A DNA stretch of 64,000 nt from Paraspadella gotoi (GCA_051294375.1 CM119270.1:20854417-20918416); one strand, 5' to 3'; positions 45,401 to 58,719 are shown, numbered from the stretch's first letter. The notes: generated by a model from the letters alone, not told the origin. Numbers and translations: made by a program.

Positions 45401-45723
45401 AAAGAAAGTGAAGAAAACAAATTGAGAGGGAAAATAAAATAAAATGAAGAGGAGGAGAAAACGAAATGAGACAAATGAAGCGAAGGAAATGAATTAGTCC
45501 ATTTAATCGTTTATTCTTCGTCTTATTTTTCTTTTTCATCATTATTTGTTTTATTTGTCGTCGTCGTTGTTGTTGTTGTTGTTTTGATTTTCATGTGGGA
45601 AACCGAAAAGGGGAAAAAGAAAACGTGTTTACGACTTCGACGAAACAGTTTTTTTTTTCCGCGACGAAAGAAGATGAAAACAGTTTTTGACGATTTTTTT
45701 GACGGTTTTTTTGACGGTTTTTC

Positions 45724-46339
45724 TCCGCCTTTTGCTCTTTCCTCGGCCTCGGGATTTTTTTTGTCGGAAAAGATTTCGCGGTTCTGTGCGTTCGTCCGGG
45801 GGCGGGGGGGAGAGGCGATCTGGGAGGGAGGATATTAGATTTCCTATGCACCAAAAAAAAAACAACAAAAAAAAAAACACCAAACAACAAAAAAAAGAAA
45901 AAAAAAAGAAGAAAAATAAAAAGAAAAAACCTCAAGCAAAATAACCAAAAGAAGCGCCAGAAATGGCCAAAACCAGATAAGGTCTTTTTTTTTTTGAGTT
46001 TTATTATAAAGCGAATGTATTAGCCTAAATTGGTAGGGCAAAGTTTCCATCAAGATGGACAGAATATGCATATTTCCTAGTGTCCAAGTCAAAGACTCAG
46101 GGGTAACTGGTTCTTCTTTGTGGATTCGGCCCAAGTATAATTGTATATTTCCAATGCAAATGGATCTCGAATATTTGTTAAGATTAGCAATTGTTCGAAC
46201 TCGGGTGTGTCCGTTAGTCAGACTATCAATATTCAGTTGATCTGACGAGAAAAATCGAATCCATTTCTCTCTCAAAAGTCGCATCAACGGAATCCTACCA
46301 AACAAAAACTGTTCAAATCGGGAGAAAAAAAATTACTCA
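45724..46339 (+). repeat. Spacer of the 22-kb palindrome, with a dispersed repeat
   Basis: About 615 bases with no mirrored partner. An A-rich stretch (45,848-45,935) precedes a 320-base segment (46,010-46,330) that recurs in direct orientation at 59,240-59,665. That segment shares GTGTCCAAGTCAAAGACTCAGG and TTGTTCGAACTCGGGTGTGT. The palindrome centre therefore coincides with a dispersed repeat element. Confidence 0.8.
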
Positions 46340-47429
46340 AAAAACCGTCAAAAAAACGTCAAAAAACCGTCAAAAAATCGTCAAAACTGTTTTCATCTTC
46401 TTTCGTCGCAGAGAAAAAAACTGTTTTGTACGAAGTTCGTAAACACGTTTTCTTTTCCCTTTTTCGAGTTTCCCACATGAAAAGGCAAAACAACAACAAC
46501 AACAACACGACGACGACAAATAAAACAAATTAATGATGAAAAAAGAAAATAAGACAAGAATAAACGATTAATGGACAATTCATTTCCTTCGCTTACTTTG
46601 TCTCATTTGTTTCTCTCCTCTTCATTTTTTATTTCCCTCTCATTTTTTTCTTCACTTTCTTTTTCTATCTTTTATTTTCTTTTCTTTCTTTTCTTTCTTT
46701 TCTTTCTTTTCTTTTTTTTCTTTCTTTCTTTCTTTTCTTTCTTTCTTTTTATAACTTTCTTTTCTTTCTTTCTTTCGTCGTCGTTTGGGATCTAGGAGAA
46801 TTGTTTTTATGCATGAGATGCGTTGGGGGTGAAATCCCGAAGGCTGCAACAGCCTCGGTCTCTCTCAAGACTTTAGGGTCAGTCTCTCAAAGACTTTCGG
46901 ACCCATCCTCTCAAGATTTTTGGGAAACTACGACTTATTCATTTTCCAAGATGCTCTCGTCATCAATAACACAGCAATTCGCATTTTTCTCTTAGGTTGT
47001 TGTTTTAATTACGAAGTTAGAATAACAAAATAAAATTATGCATTACTTTATTAAATAAGTTTGCCCAACTATTGCAGGCCGCGCTTCGGTTATTACTCCG
47101 ATTTTTTTTTTGTTGCCATTGGTCTTTGATAATTGGCAATTTAAAAATATTTACTAGAGTAATTTAAGTACATTTTTTTGGGTTAAATTTTTAAAAGTTT
47201 GTGATATTTTCAAGTTTAAAACTCAACGTAAACAACGAGTCACGTCACTGATTTTTGGCGCGAATCTTCACTCGTCCCCCACACACACAGAAGCATTATT
47301 TGGTCACACAGCGCCCTCTCACAGGAGATCGTCTTAATAGCGATCCTCTTAATCAGGCGATCATCTTAAACAGGCGACTGTCCTTCATTTCAGTCTTTTG
47401 GAGGAAAACGTTTCGACTGAATTAAGTTG

Positions 47430-48645
47430 CGTGAGCTGGATGAAGATGATGAGATGATGATGACGAGACGACGACGACGACGAGACGACGACGAAGGAAT
47501 GCGGGAGGGCATGGGTTGGACGAGTCCCGCGACTGAGAATGTACCCAAAATGGAAGACGACGACGCACGGACGACGACGACGACGACGAACAAGAATGCG
47601 GGAGAGCGCCACGGCAGTTGACGATCAGTCCCCAAAGACGAACTGAGAATGAACCCAAACTTTGAAGACGACCGACGACGACGACGACGACGACGACGAC
47701 CGACGAAAATGCCGGTGAAGCAGCACACAGGCGTTGACGAGTCCCCCAGCGACTAGAGAATGACCCAAATTCGGAAGACGCTACGACGACGACAGACGAC
47801 GCACGAAAGAATGCGGGAGGCGCCACGGCACGTTGGGACGGTCCCGCGACTGAGAATGACCCAAATTGGAACCGAGACGACGACGAGACGGACGCGAGAA
47901 AGAATGCGGAGCGCGCCACGGGTTAGACGACGTCCGCACCAGCGAACTGATCCCAATATGAGAACAAATGGACGAGAGACAGACGACGACGATGACGACC
48001 GACGACGGACAAGCAAATGCGGGAGAGCAAGCCCAACGGAAGTTGACGCAGTCCCCGCAAACATGCAGATGACCCAAATTGAGAAGACAGGACGACGAGA
48101 CGACGACTGACGGACGACGAGAATGCGGGAGAGCGCCACGGAGGTATGACGAGTCCCCGCGACTGAGAAAATGACCAAATTGGAGAACGATCGACGACGA
48201 CGATGACTGACGACGACGACAGAAAGTAATGCGGAGGCGCCACGGAGTTGACGAGTCCCGACGGACTGAGAATGACCCCAAATTGGAAAGACGACGACGA
48301 CGACGACGACGAAGAAAAACAAGTGCTGGGAGGCGCCACGGAGTTGCGATCCGCGACTGAGAATGACCCAAATTGAGACGAGACGACTGACGTACCCGAC
48401 GACGAATACGACGACGGAACGACACGAAGATGCGGGAGGGCGCCACGGGTTTGACGAGTCCCGCGACTGAGAATGACCAAATTGGAGAAGACGACCGACG
48501 ACGCGACGACGAGAACGACGACAGACGAGAAAATGCGGAGAGGCGCCCACGGGTTTGACGCAGTCCCGCACTGAGAATGACCCAAATTGGGAAGACGACG
48601 AGACGACGACGACGACCGAGCGAATGCGGAGCCGCCACGCACCTG
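47430..48645 (-). repeat. Compound (GAC)n minisatellite, inner right block
   Basis: Mirror of 43,420-44,590: GACGAGTCCCGCGACTGAGA, ATGACCCAAATTGGAAGACG, then (GAC)n and GAATGCGGGAGGCGCCACGG. About 12 units, with unit-by-unit indels relative to the left arm. Confidence 0.9.
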
Positions 48646-48679
48646 TTACCTGATGACGGAAAATATCCCGGGCCAAACT

Positions 48680-50241
48680 TTATCCAGCTAAGATTCAATA
48701 GATTTTCGTAAAGTTGCGTTTAATTTAAAGTTTTCTGAGCCGCGATATTGCCTTAGCTATTTGGTTTGTTGTCATGGTGATTTTTTGTTTACAATTGTCA
48801 TTTCGACATAAATTGATTTTTTACTATCTTTTTTTCGACATGGCGACTTTAACCTTAAAGGTAAAATAGTTTATTTTGAAAAAAATATTTACTTCTTTCT
48901 ACGATTATCGGAAGCTCTTTTCATAGGGTTTCTGCTGACATTCTCTTTCAATGATTTAAAGTCGACATACTGGAATACAGTGGCATGCAATGACAACTCA
49001 TTTTCTAGTACTTTCTTTCCTTTAAGTTCCAAATTTCATCTTTAAGGTCTGGTTAACTAGGGTTAAACGAAATAACTTGGATGTATTTAATAGTCAGGAG
49101 TATTCCCATTTATTCCCCTGTTGCGGTTTTTTGCGGTTTTTCCATTTAAGAAAGAAATGGCCTCACAGTTGACTAGTTCATGCAAATTAAGATAAAGTTA
49201 AATTCATTTTTAATTATATTGACTAAAATAAATAACCTAAACTCAGTGATTTAATAAATATATAAGGATTTAAAAAGATATATTTTTAAGCTTTTCATCG
49301 ATATCTATTTTTTAAAAAAATTATTTTCTTTCTAAGAAAACCAAATATATTATCTAGGAGGTCAAGATCAAATTAATTGTTTGAAATATCGAAACTGCAT
49401 TGAACATCTCGTTACCTAGGGTTCTAGTGTACGCTTTAAATGTACTTTATAGTCAGTTTTCATATTCGTCTTACTAGTTAAAGCGGATTCCTTCGGTTTT
49501 AAAATATCAAAAGAGATATAAGATAAACAAACAGTAATCTTCGAATTTTATTTTATATATAATTAACTATAAAAAAAGGTTGAAAATCAACTTTGCGGCC
49601 AACAAATAAAATAGTTGGTGATCAATAAAAAAATATTAGGAATTATGCAGGCAAAATGTTATAAGCAACTAATATCAGTAGTCATAGATATTTGCTTAAG
49701 AAACCACAACGGAAACACAGTAACACGACAAATATGCAGTATACGTTCATATTCAATTCAAAAAGCAAATTTTAAGTGAAATATATGTTATATATTATTA
49801 ATTTATTCTTGTTTTTTACTGATGACAAAACATTTTCTTCTGCCATCTGTCAAAATGTCTGATAATCTTAAATTAATTTTATTGTGAGTCTCACATTTTT
49901 TGTTTGTACCTTCCACTGAGTTGCCTAATGACCTAATACTTACTTTTTTTGCTTTACTTCAGCTCAGTATGTACTCCTCTCTCTCTCAATCTCTCTATTC
50001 TCTTCTCATCTATATATTATATTATACAATTATACATATAGAAAGAAAGAAAAGGGGAGAAGAGAGAGAAATGAGATATATATATATGTATATCTCTCTC
50101 TCTCTTTCTCTGTCTGTATCTGTCAGTCTCTTTTCTAACTCAACATCTTCTTCCGCCTCTTTGCCTCTCTCTCCACACCTCAGACACCTCACAATCTCTC
50201 TTCTTTCTGTCTCTCTCTCTCTCTCTCTCCTCTCTTTATAG
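48680..50241 (-). repeat. High-identity part of the right palindrome arm
   Basis: Inverse of 41,825-43,400, apparently identical over about 1.6 kb. It is flanked on both sides by lower-identity sequence. Confidence 0.85.
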
Positions 50242-51499
50242 ATGGCGCAGGATCAGTTCACTCCCACGTGGGAAACGAATGAGACGGGAATGAGTTTGGC
50301 GTGGATTTGGCAATGCTTTCGTTGTGTATTGTATATTTAAAAAGCATTACTAAACCAATTGTTTGGTTATTAGTTATTGTTATTAGTTTATTTATCTTAG
50401 TAATTTTCAATTTCAAGTTTACCTAACTACTATCTTTTGTTTGTACATTAAAATCGTTGTTTCTCTCTCTCTCTCTCTCTTCACTTTTCACAATTTCAAA
50501 AAACAAACTTACTTCCCCTTTTTGCCGTCCTTAATCTTCACCTGTCCTTACATCTGACCATGTCCTTCTCTAATTCTTTTGTTGGAAACTCCTCTCTCTC
50601 TCTCTCTCTCTCTCTTCTTCTCTATCTCTATCTCACCAACTTATGTCTTGAAAGTTGTCCCCTAACACGCTGATGATGATGAAGACTCAAAAATGTAAGA
50701 GACGAACATTTCTGTCACTGAATGTATAATAAAATCGTTGTGATTAACTTTCTTTCATTGTGTTTGAGTTTATTGAGATTAAAGACGAAGTCTTATTACG
50801 TTCAGCTTTCATCATGCTATGACAATTCACAATTCATGTTAATCTAAAATGACTTTGGGAGAGAGAGAGAGAGAGAGGAGATGAGATGATGAGGGAAAAA
50901 AGAAATTAATTTTTGTGAGTGAGAGAGAGAGGAGAGGACAGGAAGCAGAGGTTAACATTAAAATAAATCATTGATTGTAATAAGACTTGGACTTTAATCT
51001 CAAATAATAAAATCGTTGTCAACCATTAAAAAACTTTTCGTTTTCAACTCCGCTACGTTTATATTCACTAAAACCATGAACGGTTATAATCTCATTTGCA
51101 TATTGTATTTAGAGATTTTAAAAATAAAAAAGAAGAAAAACAAACAAAAAGAAACAAATATTTAAAGAAAAAGTTAATACAACTTATATAAATGAAACCA
51201 TAATATTATATTACAGCATAAAATCCCTTTTTTTTTAAATTTTTAAAACAAATATTTAATAGATATGAACTTAGAAATGAGAAGATTAAAGTTTTTAGTC
51301 ATATTAATCAAACGGATTCTGGAAGTGGTGGGATGTTGGCTCAATTACCTATTAAAAGAAAAAAAGGAGTCGTTCTGGCTCGATAGAGAGGCCTGTGATT
51401 ATTTTCCGTCATCCACCCTACTAAAGCTCATATAGCTGTAGTCGTTCGGTCGATAGGGGCCTGTGATATTTTCCGTCATCCACCTACTAAGCTATATAG

Positions 51500-51733
51500 T
51501 GCACGGGTTGACGAGTCCCGGACTGAGAATGACCAAATGGAAGACGACGACGACGACGACGACGACGAAGACGACGACGAGAATTCGGGAGGCGCCACGG
51601 TTACGAGTCCCCGCGACTGAGAATGACCCAAATTGGAAGACGACGAGACGACGGACGAACGACGACGACGTCGAAGAGCGCGGGAGCGCCACGGGTTGAC
51701 GAGTCCCGCGGCTGAGAATGACCATAATTGGAA

Positions 51734-51764
<31 letters not shown>

Positions 51765-51919
51765 CGACGACGAAGAATGCGGGAGGCCACGGGTTGACGA
51801 GTCCCCGCGACTGAGATGACCCAAATTGGAAGACACGACGAAGACGACGACGACGGACGAGAATGCGGGGAGGCGCACTGTTTGACGATCCCCGCGACTG
51901 AGATGACCCAAATTGGAAA

Positions 51920-51950
<31 letters not shown>

Positions 51951-51960
51951 TTGAAAGAGG
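51500..51960 (-). repeat. Compound (GAC)n minisatellite, outer right block
   Basis: Five or six units of the same core as 47,430-48,645. This is the mirror of 39,780-40,320, with cleaner (GAC)n runs than the left-hand copy. Confidence 0.85.
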
Positions 51961-54900
51961 GTAGACGAAGCATGTCAATTGTTTCAAGCCACGTGCAAGA
52001 GGAAAAGTTATTACTTATTTACATCATACATTCATTAGGTATTATTATATTAAAAACAAAAGATAACCAACCATATTGAAAAAAAAACTAACCATCAATT
52101 TTTTAATATCCAGAAAAATCCATTACTTGCTTAGATTTGAAATAAGAAAAAATAAAAAAAGGACAGAAATACATTCTACAAAACAAAAAAAATAATATAA
52201 ACTTTTTTTAATCTTTTATATTATTTATCTTGTCTAATGTTTTTTTCTCTCTTCAAATATCGAATCGATAAGTTTTAGTTTTCGACGAAAACAAAATACG
52301 AGCCGAAGCAATTAGACCCCAACTCATCATTCTAAAATGAGAAAAAAATCTGAAAAAAAAAAAAAAATGGGAGGGAGAAAACTATCTTGTTTAAGAATTC
52401 AAGGCACGACCATTTCATCTTAAAAATTTAAAATAAGTAATTAAGTTATACGATTAAGTTTACAGGCTTAAAATAGGGTAGTGATCAGGGTTAGGAAGTC
52501 GTGGTTAGAGATAAATTTCGTGATAAAAGGATAGATTCAAGATTATCTTAAGGTTAAAACTTGAGGGTGAGATATTCGAAATAGGTTTTGGTTATAGCAA
52601 TGCTTAAATATTAAGATTAAAATTAATTTAGCATAAAATATGTAAATATAAATTTAAAATAAGTTAGGATTAAGATAAAATGGGGGGCATTTTGGAAAAC
52701 AGAACTTTATTTCTACATCGAAAAAAGCATTAAAATGAGGAATGAAAAATAAGATATGACTCTGAGAAAAAAAAAGATGAATGAGAAAATAAAAACAAAA
52801 TGCGATTAAAGGAGGCGGATATGATATTTCTTATTTTCGTATTGAAATATGTACATAAATCATAAACTCGTGTTTTACTGTTTCCGAGAAGCTTCAGAGC
52901 TGCGTTTGTATTATTGCTTGTTTGATTGCTTAATATATTTTTTGAATTTTGTATTTGTATTTTATTATTTCGCCATTCTTCTCAAAAAAGCAAAGAATAA
53001 TAATTTCAAAAATCATACTAGAAAATCAAAATTATAGCGAACGCAAAAAAACAACAACAACAAAATCTTTCGCTATTCCCAATCAGATAATTCGCCTTCG
53101 CTCTTCGCGTCGCCATCATAATAAAAGACAACAACGAACTAACAACAAACAACCGGACAACGACGACAACAATCACTTCCCCGTCGATCGCTTAATACGC
53201 CGAACGAACTTCAGGATAAAAAATCCTTCCGGCCAGGAAAATCCGTTATAAACTGGGGAAGGAAGGAAGAGAGCAGGAGGAGGACGAGGAGGAGTGAGGA
53301 GGAAGATTAAGATCCGTCCAGCTCCTCCCACTTACATCTGTATAAACGAAATGTTAAATGGAGACTCGACGGCCCTCCAAAGACCACAGTGACCTTATTT
53401 CCCTCACTTTTCACCGTCAAATCTGATGTGAAGGTGAAGGTGTTTCCGTCTGAAAAAGCGCCTTCAAGTGCCAAATCGCGAACTCACGAGAAAAAACCAA
53501 AAGGTTGTGAATCGATGACACGAGATCCAAGAATCGTACGGATCATATAATTAAAAACAGCTCTTGAAATTTAGAAACCACTTCAATTGATAGGAAAACC
53601 AGGGAAACTCTTGAGTGAATAAAACGCAGACTGTGCATTGGATAGAAAGCGTGCATTACTGCATTAAGTCCTGCTATTATTATTATCTCGCTAAGAGTGA
53701 CGCAGGCCCTTAATTCACCAAAGTCTTCCAAAGTTTAAGGCCAAGATTCATTGAATGGAATAATATTATACTATGATATGGGTTATTTTATCAAGGGCCA
53801 AGATTCATTGATCATGAATGGATTATTTTTTTACAATTCTGAATCAAATTTATACAGTCAGTAACATTCTAGTGAATGAAATATGATTATAAATTCATTT
53901 AGCATTAAACACACTACTAAAAATGGTACTACTTTTCTGTTTAATAAACAAGACTTTGTAATAATACTCAAAATTAAAAACGGCTGACATTCTTCGTAAA
54001 CCTTACTTCATTAAATTATGCCGAAACAAATTTCTCTATTTCTTACTACTTCCAGTTCGAGGAAGCGGCCACCAAGTTGACTTTCAGATACGACCGTTGA
54101 GTTTCTATGCAACAGTAGCTCATTAACCTCTTCCCTACCTATTTTCTCGACGCAAAGAATCATTAGAAAGCAAAGAATCAGAAAAAAAAAGCCAAAGACT
54201 AGAATCGTTCCGAGATCGAGACTGATAAATGGAATAAGCTCACCGAGTCAAAATAGATCCAGTAGAAAAAAAAACAAGGCAACGACTGTTAATTGATTGA
54301 ACGCAGAAAGAGTAGACTGGAGCATAAATGCAGTAGCTCAGGAACAATCATGTTTGTAAACTGATTTGAACCAAAATAAAATATTAACGAGTGTAAAATG
54401 AAGTAGACGAGAGGAAAGTGTTATCCCAATAGTAGCTATAGCAATTAAAAATAATGTAATAGGTAACGAGCGCTCCAGAATTCTATCACTTTATCCACAT
54501 TGAATCTTACTTACATATTTTATTTAGGCACTATTAATATATTGACTTTATTAAAATATTTGATTTATCATTGAATGAAAGTAAAATATGGTTAATAATT
54601 GAATATTAAAAATTATTTATTAGTAGCATAATTGATATGCTGCTGGGACTCAATAAAACAGAGGTCCAATAAATATTGTAATAAAATCTTCTTACTAATC
54701 TGCTATATTTAGCATATTAAAAATAAATTGAGTCGTATTAAGTTACTCGGCATATCGAATTTTTACAATTTACCTAATCAGTGTACTTCTAGATACCGAG
54801 AAAACCGAGTGGAGAAATTCTTGAAACTTAATCTATGAATATTAAATGTGATTGTAAAAAATTGAATAAAAAAAAAAAGTCGCTCAAAAATTAAAAAAAT

Positions 54901-55140
54901 CAAGATAATCAATAAGAGAAAAGGATATAGGACCTCGTAAATTATAATATTAAACATAGTTGATTGCATTCAAAAAAAAAATTTAAACACAGAAAGATAG
55001 TTGTGCAACAGAGGTTTCTTAACAGTAAACAAACAATAAATGATTCTCGGAAATCAAGACTGCTAAAACGAGAACTCAAAGTCAGAAGAGGAAATAATTA
55101 ATCTTGGCTGCAAAAGTATAACTACTAAGAGGAGAAAACG
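51961..55140 (-). other. Palindrome arm, AT-rich unassigned DNA
   Basis: Mirror of about 36,553-39,660. It includes the dispersed repeat at 53,560-53,830, the tail motif at 54,636-54,692 and a GGAGGACGAGGAGG patch near 53,275-53,305. No gene seen. Confidence 0.6.
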
Positions 55141-55238
55141 AGGAAGTGGTAAGGGGTGATACCAAATTGTAAAGTGGAGCCGAGAGAGAGAGAAGGTGAG
55201 AGAGCATCGCACGACGGAGAGATCAAGAGACAGAGTGA

Positions 55239-55272
<34 letters not shown>

Positions 55273-56450
55273 GAAGAGAGAAAAGAGACGAGAGAAGGTG
55301 GGTTAATGGAGCAGAAAGCAAGGTAGGGAAAATTAAGCTTGAACGACAAGGGCCAACGTCAAAGGAATTGAATAAATCCAGGAACAGAGACAAAAGAAAA
55401 AAAGAATGAAAAGGGAAGGAAAGAACTTAAAAAGACATGAGAAAAAACTAGACGAGAGAACGAAGAGGAGAGGAGAGAGTAGAGCTAGAGAGAGAAGAGA
55501 GAGAGAAGAGTAGAGAGATCGACGAGAGAGAGAGAAGAGAAAACAATTGAAGGTAGTATACAGAGAGGCGTCGGGAAGCGTGAACTGGCGGAAAGCAGAG
55601 CGAGGCGAGACCCGCTAACATGCAGCGACAACAATAACAACACATAGCGACGACGACAACAACAAAAAATGAATGAACTGAACAGGAAGAAGTTTCGCGC
55701 TAACCGACAAACGAGTTAAAGTCGAAATTCAAAGTTACAACATCGGAGTTCTTCCAACGCTCAAGGATACAACATCAACAAGCTAGCGATACATTAAAGA
55801 TTATCAACATCCTCATAAGCGTTTTCAGTCAAAGTTCTTTAGTAGATAATTTGAATAATTTTTTGCAAATGAAATTGTTTGCCATCAATCTGCATTTGCT
55901 ATTGTCGTTGTTCCAGATTAGGTTTGCTACAATTTATTGTAGTATTGACGTTTGAAAGTTATATTATTGATTTTTTGCTATAACAAATGATAATGTAAGC
56001 CACCTGTTATACTTAAATATTCTTACACACATCAAAGCATGCTACACCAGCTTAATTATCAAAGCTACAACATTATTTTCAAATTAGTCAAACTCATCGG
56101 TTAAGAAAGCGACGACGCCATGAAATTATATTCTCCATAAAGAATAACAAAATGAAAAATTTAAAGAATAAAAATAACATATCCATTTAAAACAAAACTT
56201 TTCGTTTTGGTTCATTTTTTTCACCAGAACTTAAAATCTCAATTACGATACAAGTTGTGATACACAAGCAACACAACAATGTTCCAAAGCTGTATTCCAA
56301 TTGTCTTTATTTCTTCTACTTCTCTCATTTATGTACTTTTTGTTTTTGTTCTTATTTTTTTTCCATTTCAGCTTTTAAATGATTTTAATTTTCTCACCAC
56401 AGAGGAGAGAGACAGAAGCTACAGTGAACCGGTCATCGAATGACTTATCT
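55141..56450 (-). other. Palindrome arm, GA-rich then AT-rich
   Basis: GA-rich 55,180-55,280 and 55,450-55,545 correspond to the region hidden by the 688-N gap in the left arm. The rest mirrors 35,000-35,840. Confidence 0.65.
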
Positions 56451-56458
56451 GACCTTCT

Positions 56459-56535
56459 CCTCTCTCTCTCACTCTCTCTTCTCTCTCTCTCTCTCTCTCT
56501 CTGCTCTCTCTCCTTCTCTCTCTCTCTCTCTCTCG

Positions 56536-56567
<32 letters not shown>

Positions 56568-56570
56568 GTC
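56459..56570 (+). repeat. (CT)n microsatellite
   Basis: CT run with CTGCTCT and CTCGCTC interruptions; the sequenced counterpart of the gap at 34,680-34,923. Confidence 0.95.
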
Positions 56571-56924
56571 GACTGGCCACGCCAAAACTTCCCAGAATTT
56601 TTTTGCTCATTCAAAAGCGGATTTTTTATTTTTTGCTTCTTTCTTTTTTTTACTTTTTTTTATATTTCGTAACTTATCTTTCGTCTCTTATCTTCTCCTT
56701 CTTCTCTTTTTCTTCACTGTTCATTCTCTTTTTTCTCTCCTCTTTCTTCTTTCTTCTTTTTTCATCTGTTTTCTTTTCTTCTTCTCTTTCTTCCTATTGA
56801 AATCTTTCGCCACCACTATCGTGTCGAATCCGAATTGATCCAAATCTCACGAGAAAAGAAACAAAAAAGAAAAAAAATGAACAAAAATTCAAACACAAAG
56901 AAGCTCCGGTGTATTATGAAGGAA

Positions 56925-57180
56925 CACATGAAGACAGAGAGAGAGGACGAGACAGATACGAGAAAGGAGAGGAAACGAGGCGACGCAGGATAGAGAGAGA
57001 TGAAGACGAGAGAGGACGAGACGAGAGAAGAGAGACAGAGAGAGAGAGAGAGGGAGGGAAGGAGAGAGGCACGAGTAGGAGGGCGAGAGGAGAGAAGAGA
57101 AAGAAGAGACGAGACTAGACTAGAGAGAGGAAAGAGACTAGACGAGAGAGAGGAGAAGAAGAGATAGGAGAGCAAAGCCG
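56925..57180 (+). repeat. GA-rich low-complexity tract
   Basis: GAGACGAGAGAGAG-type sequence, outside the palindrome arm. It precedes the directly repeated block just as the (GA)n run at 33,470-33,585 does on the left. Confidence 0.85.
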
Positions 57181-57189
57181 AGCAAGACG

Positions 57190-57979
57190 CTCAGCACATC
57201 TCATCTATCTCGCCTGAAGGAAAAAGCCTCACAGGTTTTGACATCAAATTTAATGTGTTTCAAGCCTTTCTTTTCACTATTTTTTTCTCTTCTTCTTTGT
57301 CTTTATCACTTCTCTCTTACTACTCTCTATCCTGACCTTTAAACATCTTCTGTGGCTTTAGAGCGGAACGTAGTGTCTCGCATTTTTCTTCTTTCCTTTC
57401 TATTCTTTTCTTTCTATTCCTTTTCATTTCCTCCCTCTGGGCACAAAGAGAAGATAAGTCCCAGCGGCAGGATTTCCCTCTCTACTCTCTCACTCTCTCA
57501 CTCTCTCTCTTTTCTCTTCTCCTCTCGTCTCTCACTTTCTCTCTCGACATCTCTCACCTTCTCGTCATCTCTCTCTCATCTCTTTTCCCTTTTCAGGGGT
57601 AAAAGAAAAATAAACAAGGATTTTATAAAATCAGTTCATCCTTAACTTTCTCTCGCCCCCCTCTCACAATATTCTAAACTGTTCAACTAACTTTGGCATC
57701 AAACCTGATTTGACCCTTTAATGGCACACCCCATTTTCCCCATTCCTCCCCCTTTCCGCCCACCCCCTCCCCCCAATCCTTTCCCCCTTCCCACCCCCTT
57801 CCCCGTTCATTCCCCTCACTCCTCTTCCGCCGTTAACCGCTCAACCTGAAGGCCGATTTCTGCTTTCCTCTGCCTTATAGGCACGACTCGGTCCTTCGGA
57901 GCCAAAAAGGCTCAAGATGTGTCCGATAGGTTCGCCCCTTTCCCAATCTGCCTAACTATTCCGACTTTCGGCTTTCTCA

Positions 57980-58013
<34 letters not shown>
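57190..58013 (+). repeat. Direct copy of 33,586-34,480
   Basis: Same landmarks, same order, same strand as the left-hand block, with frequent small indels. It ends at a 25-N gap within CT repeat. A continued palindrome would require the opposite orientation. Confidence 0.85.
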
Positions 58014-58038
58014 NNNNNNNNNNNNNNNNNNNNNNNNN
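58014..58038. other. Assembly gap, 25 N
   Basis: Exactly 25 N within a CT microsatellite; right of it the sequence is unrelated to the left-hand side. Confidence 0.95.
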
Positions 58039-58690
58039 CTGATGATGATTATGATGACAACGAGGATTAGCACCATCATGATTTAATTGAATGAATATTG
58101 ATCAAATAAATAAATCATTATCAGGCTGTTAATTTTGTAGCGTCTTTTTGTCATGTCACTGAGACCAGGACAAAAAGCAACAACGACGTGGAGATGACAA
58201 TGAATAAAACACTGACATTGCTTTAATTGATTGATTAATTGATTGATTATTAATTAATTAATTAGTTCTTTAATAATTTATTTGATTAAATAAATTTATA
58301 ATTGTTGGATTGATAAATTATGGATTATTTAATTAATTGATAAAATTGATTCATTTAATTTTTAAGTGATTTTGATTGATTAGTTGTTTAGTTGATTGAT
58401 TGATTGATTAATTAATTGAGATCAATTGAATTAATTAATGCCAGCTTGTATATATTGTATTTATTATAAAAAAGAAAAGCGCAAATACGGAAAAAGGTTT
58501 GTTGTTTTTTTCATTTAAACTTCATTTCCACTCGACGATTATTACAATCTTACATCTTACAATTTTCATAGGTAAATTTCACTTGTTATTATTAACAAAA
58601 GATTGTTTAAAATTATACTATTCTACCAATAATTACATGTCTAAAGAGAGTATTTTATAAATAAAATAAGACAAATTATAACATTTCTAA
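58039..58690 (+). repeat. ATTGATTAATT-rich low-complexity DNA
   Basis: TTGATTGATTAATTAATT units dominate 58,215-58,435. A stray copy of the CATTTCCACTCG motif known from 7.3-9.5 kb lies near 58,525. No gene seen. Confidence 0.75.
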
Positions 58691-58719
58691 AAGAAGGAAG
58701 CATGCTTGCACTCGAAACC

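Larger units (their letters stand above)
34540..45723 (+). repeat. Left arm of 22-kb inverted repeat
   Basis: Mirrored, in order, by 46,340-56,880. The outermost pair is CGTGAGATTTGGATCATTCGG (34,568) against its complement near 56,835; the innermost is GACGGTTTTTTTGACGG (45,700) against 46,345. Most of the arm differs from its partner by many small indels. 41,825-43,400 matches 48,680-50,241 so exactly that a 113-codon frame is identical in both. The arm contains two large N gaps. Confidence 0.9.
46340..56880 (-). repeat. Right arm of 22-kb inverted repeat
   Basis: Reverse-complement partner of 34,540-45,723. It is generally a little shorter and carries many small indels outside the 48,680-50,241 segment. 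It contains the mirrored compound minisatellite blocks, dispersed repeats and microsatellites. No coding gene seen. Confidence 0.9.

Noticed and set aside
46145-46225. tRNA-like promoter around TTGTTCGAACTCGGGTG
   Set aside because: A B-box-like GTTCGAAC is present, but the possible A box (minus strand TGACTAACGG) lies far too close to it for a tRNA or an internal pol III promoter.
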